From: Phoma sp. XZ068 | Lineage: Eukaryota; Ascomycota; Dothideomycetes; Pleosporales; Didymellaceae | DNA length: 64,000 nt | NCBI GenBank assembly: GCA_004835665.1 | Contig: RBKR01000018.1 | Location: 248,001-312,000 of the forward strand | Direction of reading: 5' to 3' | Shown: one piece after another, positions 1 through 10,876 of the stretch | Position numbering within the stretch: position 1 is the first letter of the stretch | How the letters are laid out: every line of letters begins with the position of its first letter | Position numbers and translations under genes: made by a program | Notes under the pieces: generated by a model | Database searches by the model: none | What the model was told of the DNA's origin: nothing | What the model saw: the letters and a program-made list of their open reading frames with translations, nothing else

Positions 1-404
1 GTCGAGGGCTGGAACGTGCTCCCGAGCTCCACCCAGGCGGTGACGTTGGGCCAACATTGGACATGTGCAAATTTCGCCCACGCCCACGCGACATTGGTAG
101 CTACCTCTCCACAACAACACAGCAGCAATCGATTTGACCTGCTCCCTTCACATCGGCCTCCAAGTCAGCGTACGTACACTACTTTAAATCCAGTCTTCTC
201 CTGCCGCCTCCTGGCTGCCCGCAATCGCGAAAAATTGTACCCCGACTCACATTCGCGCCCAACAGCAATTGCATCGTCTCCTCACACCACACCACCCGCG
301 CACTCGACACCGTCAAGCTGGCAGACCTAGTCTCTTCGTCTCTCCATACTGCATAGGCTGCAAGAGCCCGCAGACAACCTCCCGCCGCCCCGCGTCGCTA
401 TTCC

Positions 405-540
405 ATGCGTCAAGAGGATCTGGTACGCTTTCTATCCAAGCCTGCGAAGTGAGTCTAGTCTCCGCCGCGTCTTCCCACCTGTATTCTTCGATGAATAGCT
501 TCCTCTCGAGAGCCTGCTAACCTGCTGCAGGCCTAGATAA
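405..540 (+). CDS. Upstream ORF in the SPE2 leader (15 or 17 codons)
   Basis: An ATG at 405 opens a short reading frame about 560 bases before the SPE2 start. It crosses the donor of a leader intron at 449-530. Unspliced, the frame ends at a TGA at 450-452 and encodes 15 residues ending KPAK. Spliced, the exon joins to GCCTAGATAA and the frame ends at TAA 538-540, giving MRQEDLVRFLSKPAKPR. The start context (T at -3) is weak. AdoMetDC messages in animals and plants are controlled by leader uORFs that sense polyamines; that this one does the same is inference. The transcription start is unknown, so its presence in the mRNA is not proven. Confidence 0.4.
449..530 (+). other. Probable 5' UTR intron of SPE2
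   Basis: The segment begins GTGAGT at 449 and ends CTGCTGCAG at 530, with a CTAAC branch-like sequence at 517-521. It is 82 bp long, in line with other introns here. It interrupts the uORF and lies entirely in the leader. The rest of 1-964 is pyrimidine-rich leader/promoter sequence in which I see no other gene. Confidence 0.55.
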
Positions 541-964
541 CACCCGCTACTCCCCCGTCCACCACCAACCTTCACCCACCCTTGAGCAGATCCCTCGTCT
601 GCTGGACCCGATACTTTCACAGGGTATCGGAATCTAGTCGGTCGAGGCGCAACGACTGACACCATTCCGCGGCGCAAAGCCTCGTATATTCCCCCCAACT
701 CCCGCCCTCCCTAACGTCCTCTACGGTCGTTCCCCATACCACACACCTGCTGCTGGCACCAGCCAGCCTCTTCGATCCTAGTCCCTCGTGGGCCTTCTCT
801 CCTCAGCCAAGCACCGCATTGCTTGTCTGAGTAGCAGACTGTGCTTCACTGCTCGTCAGTCAGCCAACCTTTAACCCAACCTCCACGAACACGCGCCACG
901 CACACGCAACCGCAAACGCTCCGACAACGAACTAGCCTGCGCACCGACGCCTCACAGCCAAGAG

Positions 965-2566
965 ATGGTCGCTACTGAAATCCCCAAGCACTACACCGCG
1001 TCGCCGTCTTCGCACATTGGCACGCCCCACCTGACCATCAACAAGGAGGCCACCGTCGACCTCGACTCTACCAACTCTTTCGAGGGTCCTGAGAAGCTCC
1101 TGGAAGTATGGTTTAGCTCCTCTGCCACCGACCTGCCTGGTCAGGCCGGCCCACTTGGTCTCAAGAAGGTGTCTGCCGATATCTGGAAGGAGATGCTCGA
1201 TCTCGTCAACTGCAAGGTCCTGTCCGTCATCGAGTCTGAGCATGTCGATGCCTACCTGCTCTCCGAGTCGAGCATGTTCGTCTTTCCCCACAAGGTCGTG
1301 CTGAAGACTTGCGGTACTACGACTCTGCTCTGGGGTCTTACTCGTCTTCTGGAGATTGCTGCCGTCAACGCGGGCTTCCCTTATGTTGAGCCACAGCCTG
1401 GTACCGGGCTCGCCGCAACCGCCACGCCATACCGTGTTTTCTACAGCAGGAAGAACTTCCTCCACCCTGAAGCGCAGCAAGGACCCCACCGTAGCTGGCG
1501 CGACGAAGTCCGCTTTTTGGATCAGCGTTTTGATGGCGGTAGTGCCTACATGATTGGCAAAATGAACGGAGAGCATTGGTACCTCTACATTACGGGTCCC
1601 GATATCACCCTCACACCACCTCCTAGCCCTGGCTCTGAGAAGGTCGATCGCCCGGAGACTGAGACAAAGTTTGTGAAAATGCCTGAGGGCGTACTATCCG
1701 AGATGAACACCGATGAAGAGGAGGACGAGACTCTGGAGATACTCATGACTGACCTCGATGAGAAGAACGCCCGTCAGTTCTATCTCGAGGACGCGAGTGC
1801 GGTCGCGGAAGGTCGCTATGTCCAGAGGGCTCGTGAGGCCCGCAAGAATGCTATTCAGTCCCTTGGTTCTATTCCCGAGGGCGAGTGCGAGAGCCTTGGT
1901 GGCTCTACTGTTCTCAATTCGACCGCGACAACCCACATTTCCGATGAGAGCTTTGATGTCTTCGAGCAGACTTCTTCCGATCACTCTGGCTTCAACTCTG
2001 ACGAGGAGCTTACGTTCCCTGAGGAGCTGACCACCGAGGGTCACACGCTTGGCACCGTCGTCTCCGAGCACTGTGGCCTAGCTGACGTCTACCCCACCTC
2101 GAAGTACCCAGACGCTCGCATCGACGCCTACCTATTCACTCCCTGCGGCTTCTCTGCCAACGGCGTCGTGCCCGCCCCCGGCGGCGCGCCCAACGGCTCC
2201 AAGAAGGGCTCGGATGCCACCCACTACTTCACCGTGCACGTCACCCCCGAGCCCCACTGCTCCTACGCCTCCTTCGAGACCAACGTCCCCGCTCGCCAGA
2301 GCGGCCGCGAAACCGCCGACGTCATCGAGCATGTCATCGGCATCTTCAAGCCCGGCCGCTTCAGCATCACCCTCTTCGAAGCCAAGCCCTCCCCCGACGA
2401 GGTCCCCAGCAAAATCGTGGAGAAGAGCAAGCGCGTCGAAAACATCCCCGGATACCGCCGCGTCGATCGCATCGTGCACGACCTCGAGGGCTACGATCTC
2501 ATCTTTCGGTACTACGAGCGGGATGACTGGAAGGGCGGTAAGCCTCGCTTGGGCGAGCATTACTAG
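965..2566 (+). CDS. SPE2: S-adenosylmethionine decarboxylase proenzyme
   Basis: Decarboxylates S-adenosylmethionine to the aminopropyl donor for spermidine and spermine synthesis; cytosolic. The intronless 533-residue protein has the diagnostic self-cleavage region LLSESSMFVFPHK: cleavage between Glu101 and Ser102 would generate the pyruvoyl group. The catalytic Cys (Cys116 in TCGTTTLL) sits 14 residues later, as in the human enzyme, and the conserved FEGxEKLLEVWF segment holds Glu40 and Glu43. An acidic insert (about residues 240-265) makes it longer than animal enzymes, as is usual in fungi. The ATG at 965 is the first codon before the conserved N-terminus. Regulation by the leader uORF is possible. 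Confidence 0.97.
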   Translation: MVATEIPKHYTASPSSHIGTPHLTINKEATVDLDSTNSFEGPEKLLEVWFSSSATDLPGQAGPLGLKKVSADIWKEMLDLVNCKVLSVIESEHVDAYLLSESSMFVFPHKVVLKTCGTTTLLWGLTRLLEIAAVNAGFPYVEPQPGTGLAATATPYRVFYSRKNFLHPEAQQGPHRSWRDEVRFLDQRFDGGSAYMIGKMNGEHWYLYITGPDITLTPPPSPGSEKVDRPETETKFVKMPEGVLSEMNTDEEEDETLEILMTDLDEKNARQFYLEDASAVAEGRYVQRAREARKNAIQSLGSIPEGECESLGGSTVLNSTATTHISDESFDVFEQTSSDHSGFNSDEELTFPEELTTEGHTLGTVVSEHCGLADVYPTSKYPDARIDAYLFTPCGFSANGVVPAPGGAPNGSKKGSDATHYFTVHVTPEPHCSYASFETNVPARQSGRETADVIEHVIGIFKPGRFSITLFEAKPSPDEVPSKIVEKSKRVENIPGYRRVDRIVHDLEGYDLIFRYYERDDWKGGKPRLGEHY

Positions 2567-2913
2567 AGGTTGTAGTCGCAGCCATACTTGCGGACTGAGT
2601 GTTAGGCGGGGTATTTCTGAACGACATGTGGATGTGGACGCTCCTTTGACATGTCATGTCATCTCGTTAGCCCGTCTATGGTCTATATTGTGCGTATCCC
2701 TTCTCAGTATATTTCCTATCTCCTTTGAGCAACTGCCTTGCTTCTGGAAAAAAGTGTTCGTGTTCGTGTTTATACATACGGATTTTATAGCGACGGTCTC
2801 TACTTGGTTTTTGATATTAATCTATTGGTGGATGAAGTTTTTGAGCCCCCGCATGTGTATGTGAACGTGAATCATGAAGTGTTGCTAGTGATAATGCTGG
2901 TGAGTTGTTGATA
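2567..2913. other. SPE2 3' flank
   Basis: Directly downstream of the SPE2 stop, T-rich and without a supportable gene; probably 3' UTR and spacer leading into the decayed repeats. Confidence 0.5.
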
Positions 2914-3305
2914 GATGTCAGAGATGTCCGCGGGTCAACGTGGATTCGCGCTGAATATTTGGACGGGAGTGCAACTGCGAGGCTTACAACGATCGTTGCA
3001 CTCATGGCATGCACAGCACCAGCTGAACCACGAACTGTGCCTACTGAGCTGCAGGGTGATGTTGAGGACTGTCTACTAGTTAACGCGCATTTAGCTCTGC
3101 ATGTGGACTGGAGAAGTGCAAGTGTAAAGCCCACAACGATTATTGTATTAGCTGAACAACGAATTGTGACTACTGAGCTGCTAGGAGATGTTGGAGAGTG
3201 TCTGCCAGCCAACGTGGATTTGTGCTCACCTTTGGATTGGAGAAGTGGAAGTGTAAAATCCACATCGGTTGATTGTTTCATAGCACGCATGGCACATCGA
3301 TAATC
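2914..3305. repeat. Three-copy diverged tandem repeat, unit about 130-144 bp
   Basis: Copies begin near 2914, 3058 and 3187. Shared landmarks in the same order are: a GATGTyrGAGA-type opening, an AACGyGnATT block, a GGACkGGAGAAGTGCAA-type block (GGACGGGAGTGCAA in copy 1), a CACAACGATyrTTG-type block, and an AGCTGAACmACGAAyTGTG..CTACTGAGCTG block. Divergence between copies is high. No open reading frame is conserved across copies, so this looks like an old tandem duplication of non-coding DNA or a decayed element. Confidence 0.6.
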
Positions 3306-3524
3306 TTAAGCAAGACCTAGCAACTGGAGTAGCTTTGCATTCAGTTTGATGTCTTCATGCCACAGCGCTCTCGAGGCTTGTATGGGTACCTTGGTGGTTG
3401 TATCTCTGTGGTCTTGCTCGAGTCGCTGCGTTCACAATACTCATTCGAAAAGCGTTTGTTCGATCATGCAGTATGTATACATTGGTCAACCACAATGGAC
3501 TCGAAATCGCCGGACTTAGTTCAA

Positions 3525-3865
3525 ACGGTCAGGATGTAGCGTACTCAAAAGGTAGTGCAAACACTGCGACCCCATACACTGGCCAGCACCTCTACGGTTG
3601 CATTCATACCTTATTCTATCCATTGCATGCACAACCGCTAGCACCTCAACTCAAACGAACCTGAAATATTACTAAGAGGGGCGACATGATGCCTCGCCAA
3701 TGGCAAGAGAATCAAAGCTGAGGTTCGGTTTAAATAGGTTAGGATACAGCGTATTCGGAACCAGTGCAAACACTGCCCTGAGCATGCACATCTGCACAAC
3801 CTATCCATTCCATAAATTGCACGCCCAATCCCTTGAACCTCAATTCCGTCAAACCTGCGTCATCT
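3525..3865. repeat. Two diverged direct copies of about 130-140 bp
   Basis: Copy 1 is about 3525-3665 and copy 2 about 3735-3862. They share, in order, AGGATryAGCGTAyTC, AGTGCAAACACTGC, CTATCCATT, TTGCAyGCmCA, CCTCAAyTC and a final AACCTG-like end. Many differences are C/T or G/A transitions. No gene is apparent from 3306 to 4270 apart from these copies. Confidence 0.55.
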
Positions 3866-4270
3866 GGTCGTTGAATGCCCTCGTTAACTCTAATTGTCGG
3901 ACGCTGATTCTCATTTGCCGACTAACCAAACTCGACTTCACCGCGACAATCACCTGCATCCTTGACGCGCGCCTTGCAGCCTGGAGTCCCCACTTCCCTA
4001 CTTGTCTCAGACAAGCAGCCCTTACTCACTTTGTACCCTGCAATATGATTTATATAGCGTCAATTTGGCGGGCAGACCTTAGCGCTTAGCGCAGATGGGA
4101 AGTATGGACACTGAATACTGGTAAGAGCAGTAGGATAGCGGTACGTCACCGCTAGTTTAGAGTTGGCAGGAGGGGAGCATATAGGGAGGATAAGTTTGGT
4201 CTTTTAGAGGTTTTATTCTTTCCTCCTACACTATCTCTATTAATTTAGCTCCTATACACTGTTCTTCACT

Positions 4271-4789
4271 ATGACTTACGCCTATAATGGCACTGAGGAT
4301 GAGGCTGCTGCCGCTATCCCCCTTGAACAAGTTCGAGAGAAAGATCTTACCGTTGACGATCTGGATGAAGATCCGGACTACGTGCCACCACAAGAGCTAT
4401 CAGCACCACAAGACCTGCCCGCTCGACAAGGTCCACCACCACCTCCACCACATCTACAAGATACCGAGGCAGACTATCAGGCGTGGAAACTCTTCCTACA
4501 GCTCAACCAGGCATACCTGGCCAACCTACAGGTCCGTTTATATTTGTCTTGAAGTCAATAGCCCCAGACTAACCTATCCCAGATTGAAATCGAGGTCACG
4601 CTCACAAACCCGGGTACACGAAGGTACACTGTTCAATGTCGGTCGCGTAACGTCGCGGGGTTTACACTCCGCAGCGTCACAGAGTCCCAACTTCAACGAC
4701 TCAGGCGAAAGAACTCCATCTGGGCAGCAATGACATTTGCAGAGCAAGCCGAATTCACAAACTTCGCAGCATTTGCTGCTGCCAATTGA
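4271..4789 (+). CDS. Two-exon orphan protein, 155 aa
   Basis: Not recognised. Exons 4271-4531 and 4583-4789 join in frame across a 51 bp intron (GTCCGT...CTATCCCAG, branch GACTAAC). The start is the first ATG after a pyrimidine-rich leader. Residues 1-40 are acidic, followed by a proline run (six prolines near residue 58), a helical WKLFLQLNQAYLANLQ segment at the splice junction, a basic, strand-rich middle and a C-terminus rich in Phe and Ala. No signal peptide or membrane span. It sits between decayed repeats and a xylanase gene, so it could be a lineage-specific or element-derived gene. The clean splice and continuous frame support a real gene; function unknown. Confidence 0.55.
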
Positions 4790-5342
4790 TAGTCTTGGTG
4801 TATCTACCTTAGGACTGTACGCAGTTAAAGGTGGCATTAACAAGCAATTTATTTTCTTTTCAGCCGCCTACTTTGCAGACCGGACACGAGGGTCTGCTTT
4901 TCTTTTCTGTATATAACACACTCTAATACCAAGATTTATAACCTACCTTTACTTTTCTTTTTATGTTCTCTGTTTATATCTAGCTTTAACGCAACAGTCT
5001 TGTCCTCCTGTTGTGTCACTCTGACTAGCTATGCACTTATAAGGGAAGGGAGGTGGTTATGTCTTGGCACTGTGTATGATCGAACATGTGTGGCACTGCA
5101 CTGCCAACCTTCTCTGCCCCTCTCGGGTAGTCAGATATATCAAGTCTGTGCAAGTGCATTGTATAATTCATGGAAATGAAACAAAGTGCAGAACACTTCA
5201 CTTTAATCCTGACATTGTCAATATCGCGGGGGATCGCCTCCCTTCATGCCATTTCAATTCTCCGCCCCACAGTATGAAACAGCCCCACACAAGCATCACC
5301 TATTGAAACATCTGAAGTTCTGAAATGGGAATGTTTCCTGTG
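4790..5342. other. Intergenic, no gene seen
   Basis: AT-rich downstream flank of the orphan gene and distal promoter of the xylanase gene. No coding frame with fungal codon character was found. Confidence 0.5.
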
Positions 5343-5349
5343 TTTAGCC
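5343..5349 (-). promoter_or_regulatory. XlnR-type GGCTAAA motif
   Basis: TTTAGCC on the plus strand (GGCTAAA on the minus strand) lies about 350 bp before the xylanase ATG. GGCTAA(A) is the established binding consensus of the xylanolytic activator XlnR/Xyr1. Only one copy was noticed in this promoter, so function is inferred from context. Confidence 0.4.
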
Positions 5350-5603
5350 GGTTATTCACCCAGGATGCATATATATGCCAGACCAATTAAGCTTACAGCC
5401 ACCGGCAGGTTCACTTAAAGTGCCGAGCCCCCTTCCCCACAACAAAACGTACATAGACAATACCAAAATCGGCGAGATTGGCGAGTCATGCTGGAGATCG
5501 ATATTGCACAGGGTCATTGTGTAATTATCTGGGTGTTGCGCTAATGTCATTTCTATAAGGAGCTTGCTTTTTGGAACCGGAATTCTTCCACTGACTGAGT
5601 CGC

Positions 5604-5611
5604 TATAAAAG
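5604..5611 (+). promoter_or_regulatory. TATA box of the xylanase gene
   Basis: TATAAAAG lies 98 bp before the ATG at 5702, a normal distance for a strongly inducible secreted-enzyme gene. Confidence 0.6.
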
Positions 5612-5701
5612 GGTGCCGCGAGCTGCTCAGTTGAGATCTCCATCCTACAACAGAGTAGTATCTTCCATCCAAGGCCTCGTTCGAACAACACTACCGGAAT
5701 C

Positions 5702-6876
5702 ATGAAGCTCTCACTTCTTGCCCTCCTTAGCGCCACCGCGCTCGTGACTGCTGCACCGGTAGCAGAGCCGGAGGAGCTCTTCTCTCGCCAGGCAGCACAG
5801 AGCATTCACGATGCCATGGTCCGCAAGGGAAAGAAGTACTTCGGCACGGCCACCGACCCCGGCCGCTTAAACGCCGGAAGCAACAGTGCGATCATCAAGG
5901 CCAACTTCGGACAGGTTACCCCAGAGAACAGGTACGCGAACCTCCCATTCCCTCATTCATGTGCTTCCAAAGTGATGCAAACTACGCCCCCAGAACCTGA
6001 CATTGTGCAGCATGAAGTGGGACGCCACCGAGCCCTCGCGCAACACCTTCAACTTCGGCAACGCTGACCAGACCGTCAACTTCGCCACGTCCAACGGAAA
6101 GCTCGTCCGTGGCCACACTACTGTTTGGCACAGCCAGCTCCCATCCTGGGTGTCGTCCATCAGCGACAAGGCCACCTTGACTAGCGTGATGCAGAACCAC
6201 ATCAACCAGCTTATGGGCCGCTGGAAGGGCAAGGTGTACGCCTGGGATGTTATCAACGAGATGTTCAACGAGGATGGAAGCTTCAGGTCCAGCGTTTTCT
6301 ACAACGTAAGTCAGCGCTATAGGATACGGGCCGATGACAGAATGAAAGCTAACCAATGTAGGTCCTCGGCCAGGACTTCGTCCGTATTGCTTTCGAGACT
6401 GCCCGCAAGGCCGATCCCAACGCGAAGCTCTACATCAACGACTACAGTACGTCGCTCTGTCCAATATCACCGAGAACCTACTGACACGAACAGACCTCGA
6501 CTCTGCTTCCTACGCTAAGACCCAGGGCCTCATCCGCAATGTCAAGGCCTGGCGCTCGGCTGGTATTCCCATCGATGGTATTGGTTCGCAGGGACACTTG
6601 ACCTCCGGCCAGGGTGCCAACGCGCCCGCTGCCATGGCCGCACTCTGCGCTGCTGCCCCCGAGTGTGCTCTGACCGAAGTCGACATTCAGAATGCACAGA
6701 CCGCTGATTGGACCAACGTTGTCAAGGCTTGCCTGAACCAGGGTAACTGCGTCGGTATCACTGTTTGGGGTGTTCGGGACACTGACTCGTGGAGGCCTTC
6801 GGGCAACCCGCTTCTGTTCGATTCGAGCTACAAGCCCAAGGCTGCTTACAACACCGTGCTTGCTGCGCTGCAGTAG
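5702..6876 (+). CDS. Secreted GH10 endo-1,4-beta-xylanase
   Basis: Cleaves the xylan backbone outside the cell. Exons 5702-5931, 6011-6305, 6362-6446 and 6494-6876 give 330 residues. Residues 1-18 form a signal peptide (hydrophobic core, then APVAEPEE and a likely Kex2-type FSRQ site). The GH10 domain fills the rest: glycone-site VTPENSMKWD, WHSQLPSWV, the acid/base Glu in WDVINEMF, and the nucleophile Glu in LTEVDIQ. No carbohydrate-binding module follows; the protein ends shortly after the last barrel strand. An XlnR-type motif and a TATA box upstream fit xylan induction. A second, more divergent GH10 gene lies at 26889. Confidence 0.95.
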
Positions 6877-7038
6877 GTGGTGTTTCCATAATCTTTTCCA
6901 GCCTTGTCGATAATTCGTATGCTGCACGCTCATTATCAATTGTAAATAGTCAAAGATGAAGTGCATGCCTTATTTGACGAAGTTCTCCTTGGGTGATTGT
7001 CTTGTACAGGAACTAACAATTCTCGGCGCCGTCAAGAC

Positions 7039-9361
7039 TTAGTCTATCTTGCTTCCTCGTCCGGTAACTTCCTTCTCCTCTTGTGCGCCCTTCACAGCCT
7101 TGATGATCAACAGTCCGGCGTTTTCGCTAGCGCCCTCATCCGCCTGCCTCGTCCAAAACAAATCAGCCGCATTGATCCGGACACTTTTGCGTCTCTCAAT
7201 CTCTGCTACACCGAGGTTGGATGCTTTCTGTGCGTTCGCTTCGAGCTCATCTAGAATCTTCTTGCGTTTTGCGTATCGTTCAGCTCTCTCCTTTCTCGTC
7301 TGCTCCGAGCCGAGCTTCGATAGCGCAAACCGTACGCCTGCTCTAAAAGCCATGAATATGTGTTCGGATATCAGAATGGTAATGGGTAGGCTAGCCCACA
7401 AGCTCAAGCCCATGCGTTCTCCTAGAAACTCCTGTGACCCAAACAGGTGTACGATTGCGGCGCTAGAAAGGCTGCCGAGCCAAGTCAAGGCTTCCAGGCT
7501 TGCGATCCACGGTCCCAGTCCGTCACTCCGAGTCGGCGCAGGTCGTTGATATTCGACGGAGATCTTGAGGAAATCGGAGCGGAGTTCAAACCAGTTGTTG
7601 ATGAAGAAGCCAATCGGTACAAGGGGCCAGACTGGGCTGAATAGGGCGAGGTAGCCAAACTGAATGACCATCTCCGCAATGTCGTCCTGGACATTGTACT
7701 CGGGCCTAAGGGCTTGCTTCCTTGCTCTACGGAGAAATTTGGCCTCTCCTGGATCGTCAGGCGCCATATAGTGTGCTGAACCTCCTCGCTGGTGCACCTT
7801 GGTTGCCTGGCGGTCGCGCCACCATTGTTTGAATTGGGTCTTGAGCCAGGGAATTGCCAACTCTTCGATTGCGCCCGATACTTGTCCTGTCAAAGTAAGA
7901 GCTATCACTTCGTTGCGTAGCCTGTCGGGATCCGCTGTGAAATTGATGGCCCCTCGCGCTTTAGTGCCTACAACCGTATCGATACAATACTGCAACATAG
8001 GTATCACTCGGCTTCCGAACGGAACATAGAGGAATGCGGTAATGAAGATAGGCAGGTAGTTCGTGATCGAGTTGAGGACGAAAATTTTCTGTGTCAAAGA
8101 CATCTCGTGATGATCGGCAGTCCGGTGGTTCTCGTATTCGGTCATCTTGTCAGCGATGTTCTCGAGAAAGCTTGTGGCATATGGCAAGAAAACACCGAGC
8201 AGCACGGTTGGAAGGTATTCCTGGATCGGGTCAGGTTACTGCGGTGTTATGCATGACGGTGCTCCCGAAGTCAACTCACCAGGTAGAATTTGTACGGTCC
8301 ATCGTAGGCCTCACTGATGAACGTTTCGATGGCAAAAACGATAGCTATCAGTGCCCCGAGGAATAAAGTACTGACCAGGACAAATGGGATGACGAGTAGC
8401 TGCCGAACAACCCGCTTCCACCTTGGAAAATGGTGGCGTAGCCTTCCAGCTGAATCAACAATAGTCATCTCGTGCTGAAACTGTGGGCGATTGGCCTTCA
8501 GATTTCCAACATCTCGGACCCACCAGCGAATAGCCAAGTCCTGCTCTTTGATTTTCCAATACTCTAGGAAAACAGTGCACCAGACACCTATCATCAAAGC
8601 AAATAGCAATGAGTACTGTGGGAGAAAGGCCCAGGCGAAGACGCCAGCGACACATGGAAAGGCAAGGAATCGAAAGTAAGTCTGAAGAAAAGCAAAATAG
8701 AATGCGACTTTCGTTCCCCATAGATCTCGGATTCGATCGAGGTCATTGAGGTCGAGAAAAAAGCGCTTGCTCAGGTGGGTGAGCAGTTCGTTGTTGACGG
8801 GCTGATTATGGAGTGGGAATATGGAAGAAACATTCTCCCACTGACCAAATCCTGGGGTGATGCCAGCTCCCCCAAGCTCTTTGCGCCAATTAACGAGATG
8901 GAAAACCGACAACAAGTCCTCAGCCTCGAAGGCACCTGAAACCACAGTTGAAGCCGTGCCACCAGGGTGTTCCTTGGTGATGCCGTAGAGCCAGTCTTTC
9001 ACTCTGTTCGGTTCATCAATTGGATGTCCTTTTTTAAGGGCATGTCAACTTACCTCGACTTGTATACTGTGTTGCCAAGCAACTCTCGAGGAACTTGTAC
9101 GAAAACCAGGAGCGATTGATCGTAGCCATGTCGAACTTCTGTATTTAGTCCAGCAGAGTGTAGGTCTTTGAGCAATGTTATGAACTCAGTAGTGGCGGTC
9201 GCATGCTCTTGTCGCTGTCAGCACCTAACCAAGGAAAAGCCTGCAGGTTGTCCCATACCTACGCTGCCGAAGTCGTAGACCACGACATACTTGTCGTTGT
9301 AAGCGACATTTGCGAGCTCTTGATCATCACCCCAAGTTGTATCAGCCCTCCTCAGCTTCAT
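7039..9361 (-). CDS. TMEM16/anoctamin-family lipid scramblase or channel
   Basis: Exons (minus) 9361-9263, 9214-9054, 9003-8280 and 8220-7039 give 721 residues, close to characterised fungal TMEM16 proteins. Family members scramble phospholipids or conduct ions when Ca2+ binds between the last membrane helices; the yeast relative Ist2 tethers ER to plasma membrane. Visible: a soluble N-terminal ferredoxin-like region (about 1-175, with VYKSRVKDWLYGI), then some ten hydrophobic helices from about residue 184. Acidic residues in a late helix (NNWFELRSDFLK, near 540) probably contribute to the Ca2+ site. The C-terminal tail is basic and helical. The start ATG at 9361 is the first in frame before the conserved N-terminus. 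Convergent with the xylanase gene. Confidence 0.9.
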
Positions 9362-10079
9362 ATCCAAGGTGTAGACGTCTAGATCTCAGTGGAGCCGCAA
9401 CATAGGTGGGTGTGATGAGGCTCTGGGAGATCGCGAGACAGCCCTGTGGCTGGTGTCTTTATACGTTTCAGGGATGCGTCGTCATTGTGGCTATTTTGGG
9501 CGAAGTCTGTGAATGTGGAGATGGTCAACCCCAATCAGGGGTGAAAGATTGGTGGCTCAAGCGTGGGTCCGACATGCGGTCAGCGCCCTTGTGTGCCGAA
9601 GAGCCGCGAAGGGTCCAAGGAACAACTAGGACGAAGGCGGATGGGCTGTTCCGCATAGCTCTATAGAGCACATTATTTTATTTGACGGACGGACCATTGG
9701 GAGAATAATGATAAAATAGCACAAAAAATGTAAAGTTGTGAAGGAGTTGCAATAATCATTCTCAAACTTACGCGCACGTGCCTTCGGCGAAAATGGCAGG
9801 GCCAGCCGAAGGGTCAGCGTGTTCTGCATGCGTTGTCCGTTCCTCAGCCTGTCAACAATAACAAAGCTGAGATCCTTTGTTTTGCAACACCAATTTTGGT
9901 GATGCCACAAAGAAGCCTTAGTGTTTCGAACACGAAACACAACGCAAGTATTAGACTTGCGACTTGAAGAAAGGAGAGTACGGAATGAAGTGTACAGCTT
10001 CCAGGCAGCGCAGAGGAAGACAGCTGTTTAACTCACACAACTGTCCTACTTATCTAACGATCAGGCAAAACCGAACACC
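9362..10079. other. Divergent promoter region, TMEM16 gene / DUF2293 gene
   Basis: About 720 bp between divergently transcribed genes. I see no further coding sequence; it must hold both promoters. Confidence 0.5.
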
Positions 10080-10637
10080 ATGCCGCTTAAAGAAATCACA
10101 GTGTGCTCAAGCACGTCTATGCAGAAAGGCTATGGTTTCCTACCCAAGGGCATCCGATACAAGACATTGCACTGTCGCAAACTCACTCACGACGTAGGTA
10201 AGACCCTCTACGTCGTTGTAGATGCAAAGAAACGACAGCTTGGATTGCGAGTACCCAACTCCATTCTTCACCAGGTGCACCGTCAGGCCAAAGATACCCT
10301 ATCTGCCCGGCGCGCTTCGGTCAAAAAGCGCGATGCCACTTTCATCGAAGCCGCGGCCACGGAACTTGAAGAACAGTTCCCAGGTATGGCAGAGAAAGAG
10401 AAGGCGCTCGTGTTGAAGCATGGCTTCAGGAAACACTCGGGTCGTGTTGGCAGGACTGGCACGATTCCGCTTCCGCGTAAGGTCTTGCTGGCTGTCATTG
10501 CCCATATACGCCACAGACACACCAAGTACGATAGCATGTTGGCACAAGGAGCGGAAAGGGTCGTTGCGAGGAAGGCCGTTAACAGAAAGATCGAAAGTGT
10601 CATGCGGGACTGGGGTTATGTAGAAGGTAGGAAATGA
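10080..10637 (+). CDS. DUF2293-domain protein, 185 aa
   Basis: A single-exon gene. The N-terminal part (about 1-60: KGYGFLPKGIRYKTLHCRKLTH, then LYVVVD and LGLRVP) and the C-terminal basic helical part (about 100-165: FPGMAEKEK, RVGRT, AVIAHIRHRHTKYD) match the fungal DUF2293 family, which has no established biochemical function. The protein is strongly basic, with many Arg, Lys and His residues, so nucleic-acid contact is plausible but unproven. No signal peptide or membrane span. The ATG at 10080 begins the conserved MPLKE region. Confidence 0.75.
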   Translation: MPLKEITVCSSTSMQKGYGFLPKGIRYKTLHCRKLTHDVGKTLYVVVDAKKRQLGLRVPNSILHQVHRQAKDTLSARRASVKKRDATFIEAAATELEEQFPGMAEKEKALVLKHGFRKHSGRVGRTGTIPLPRKVLLAVIAHIRHRHTKYDSMLAQGAERVVARKAVNRKIESVMRDWGYVEGRK

Positions 10638-10876
10638 TGCAACATTTCGTGCAAGGTCACCCGCTGAGTGTACTTAACAGACCTATCTTGGTATTTCAAA
10701 GATGACCAGCCCGCATCGAGCGGGGAGAGAGAGTGAGTCGCTGTATCTGGGTTTGAACATTTCAACTGCAAGCATTGCATCAGAACCGACAAATCACAGT
10801 TCGCAGCTCAAAGACCGACGGAGTAGCTTACACGCCTCGGATCTGAGTATTTGTGCGCTTTGATGTCCGACCCCAA

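Noticed and set aside
2132..2560. Minus-strand 142-residue frame over the SPE2 3' half
   Set aside because: Shadow of biased codon use; Val/Gly/Ala/Asp-rich with no recognisable features.
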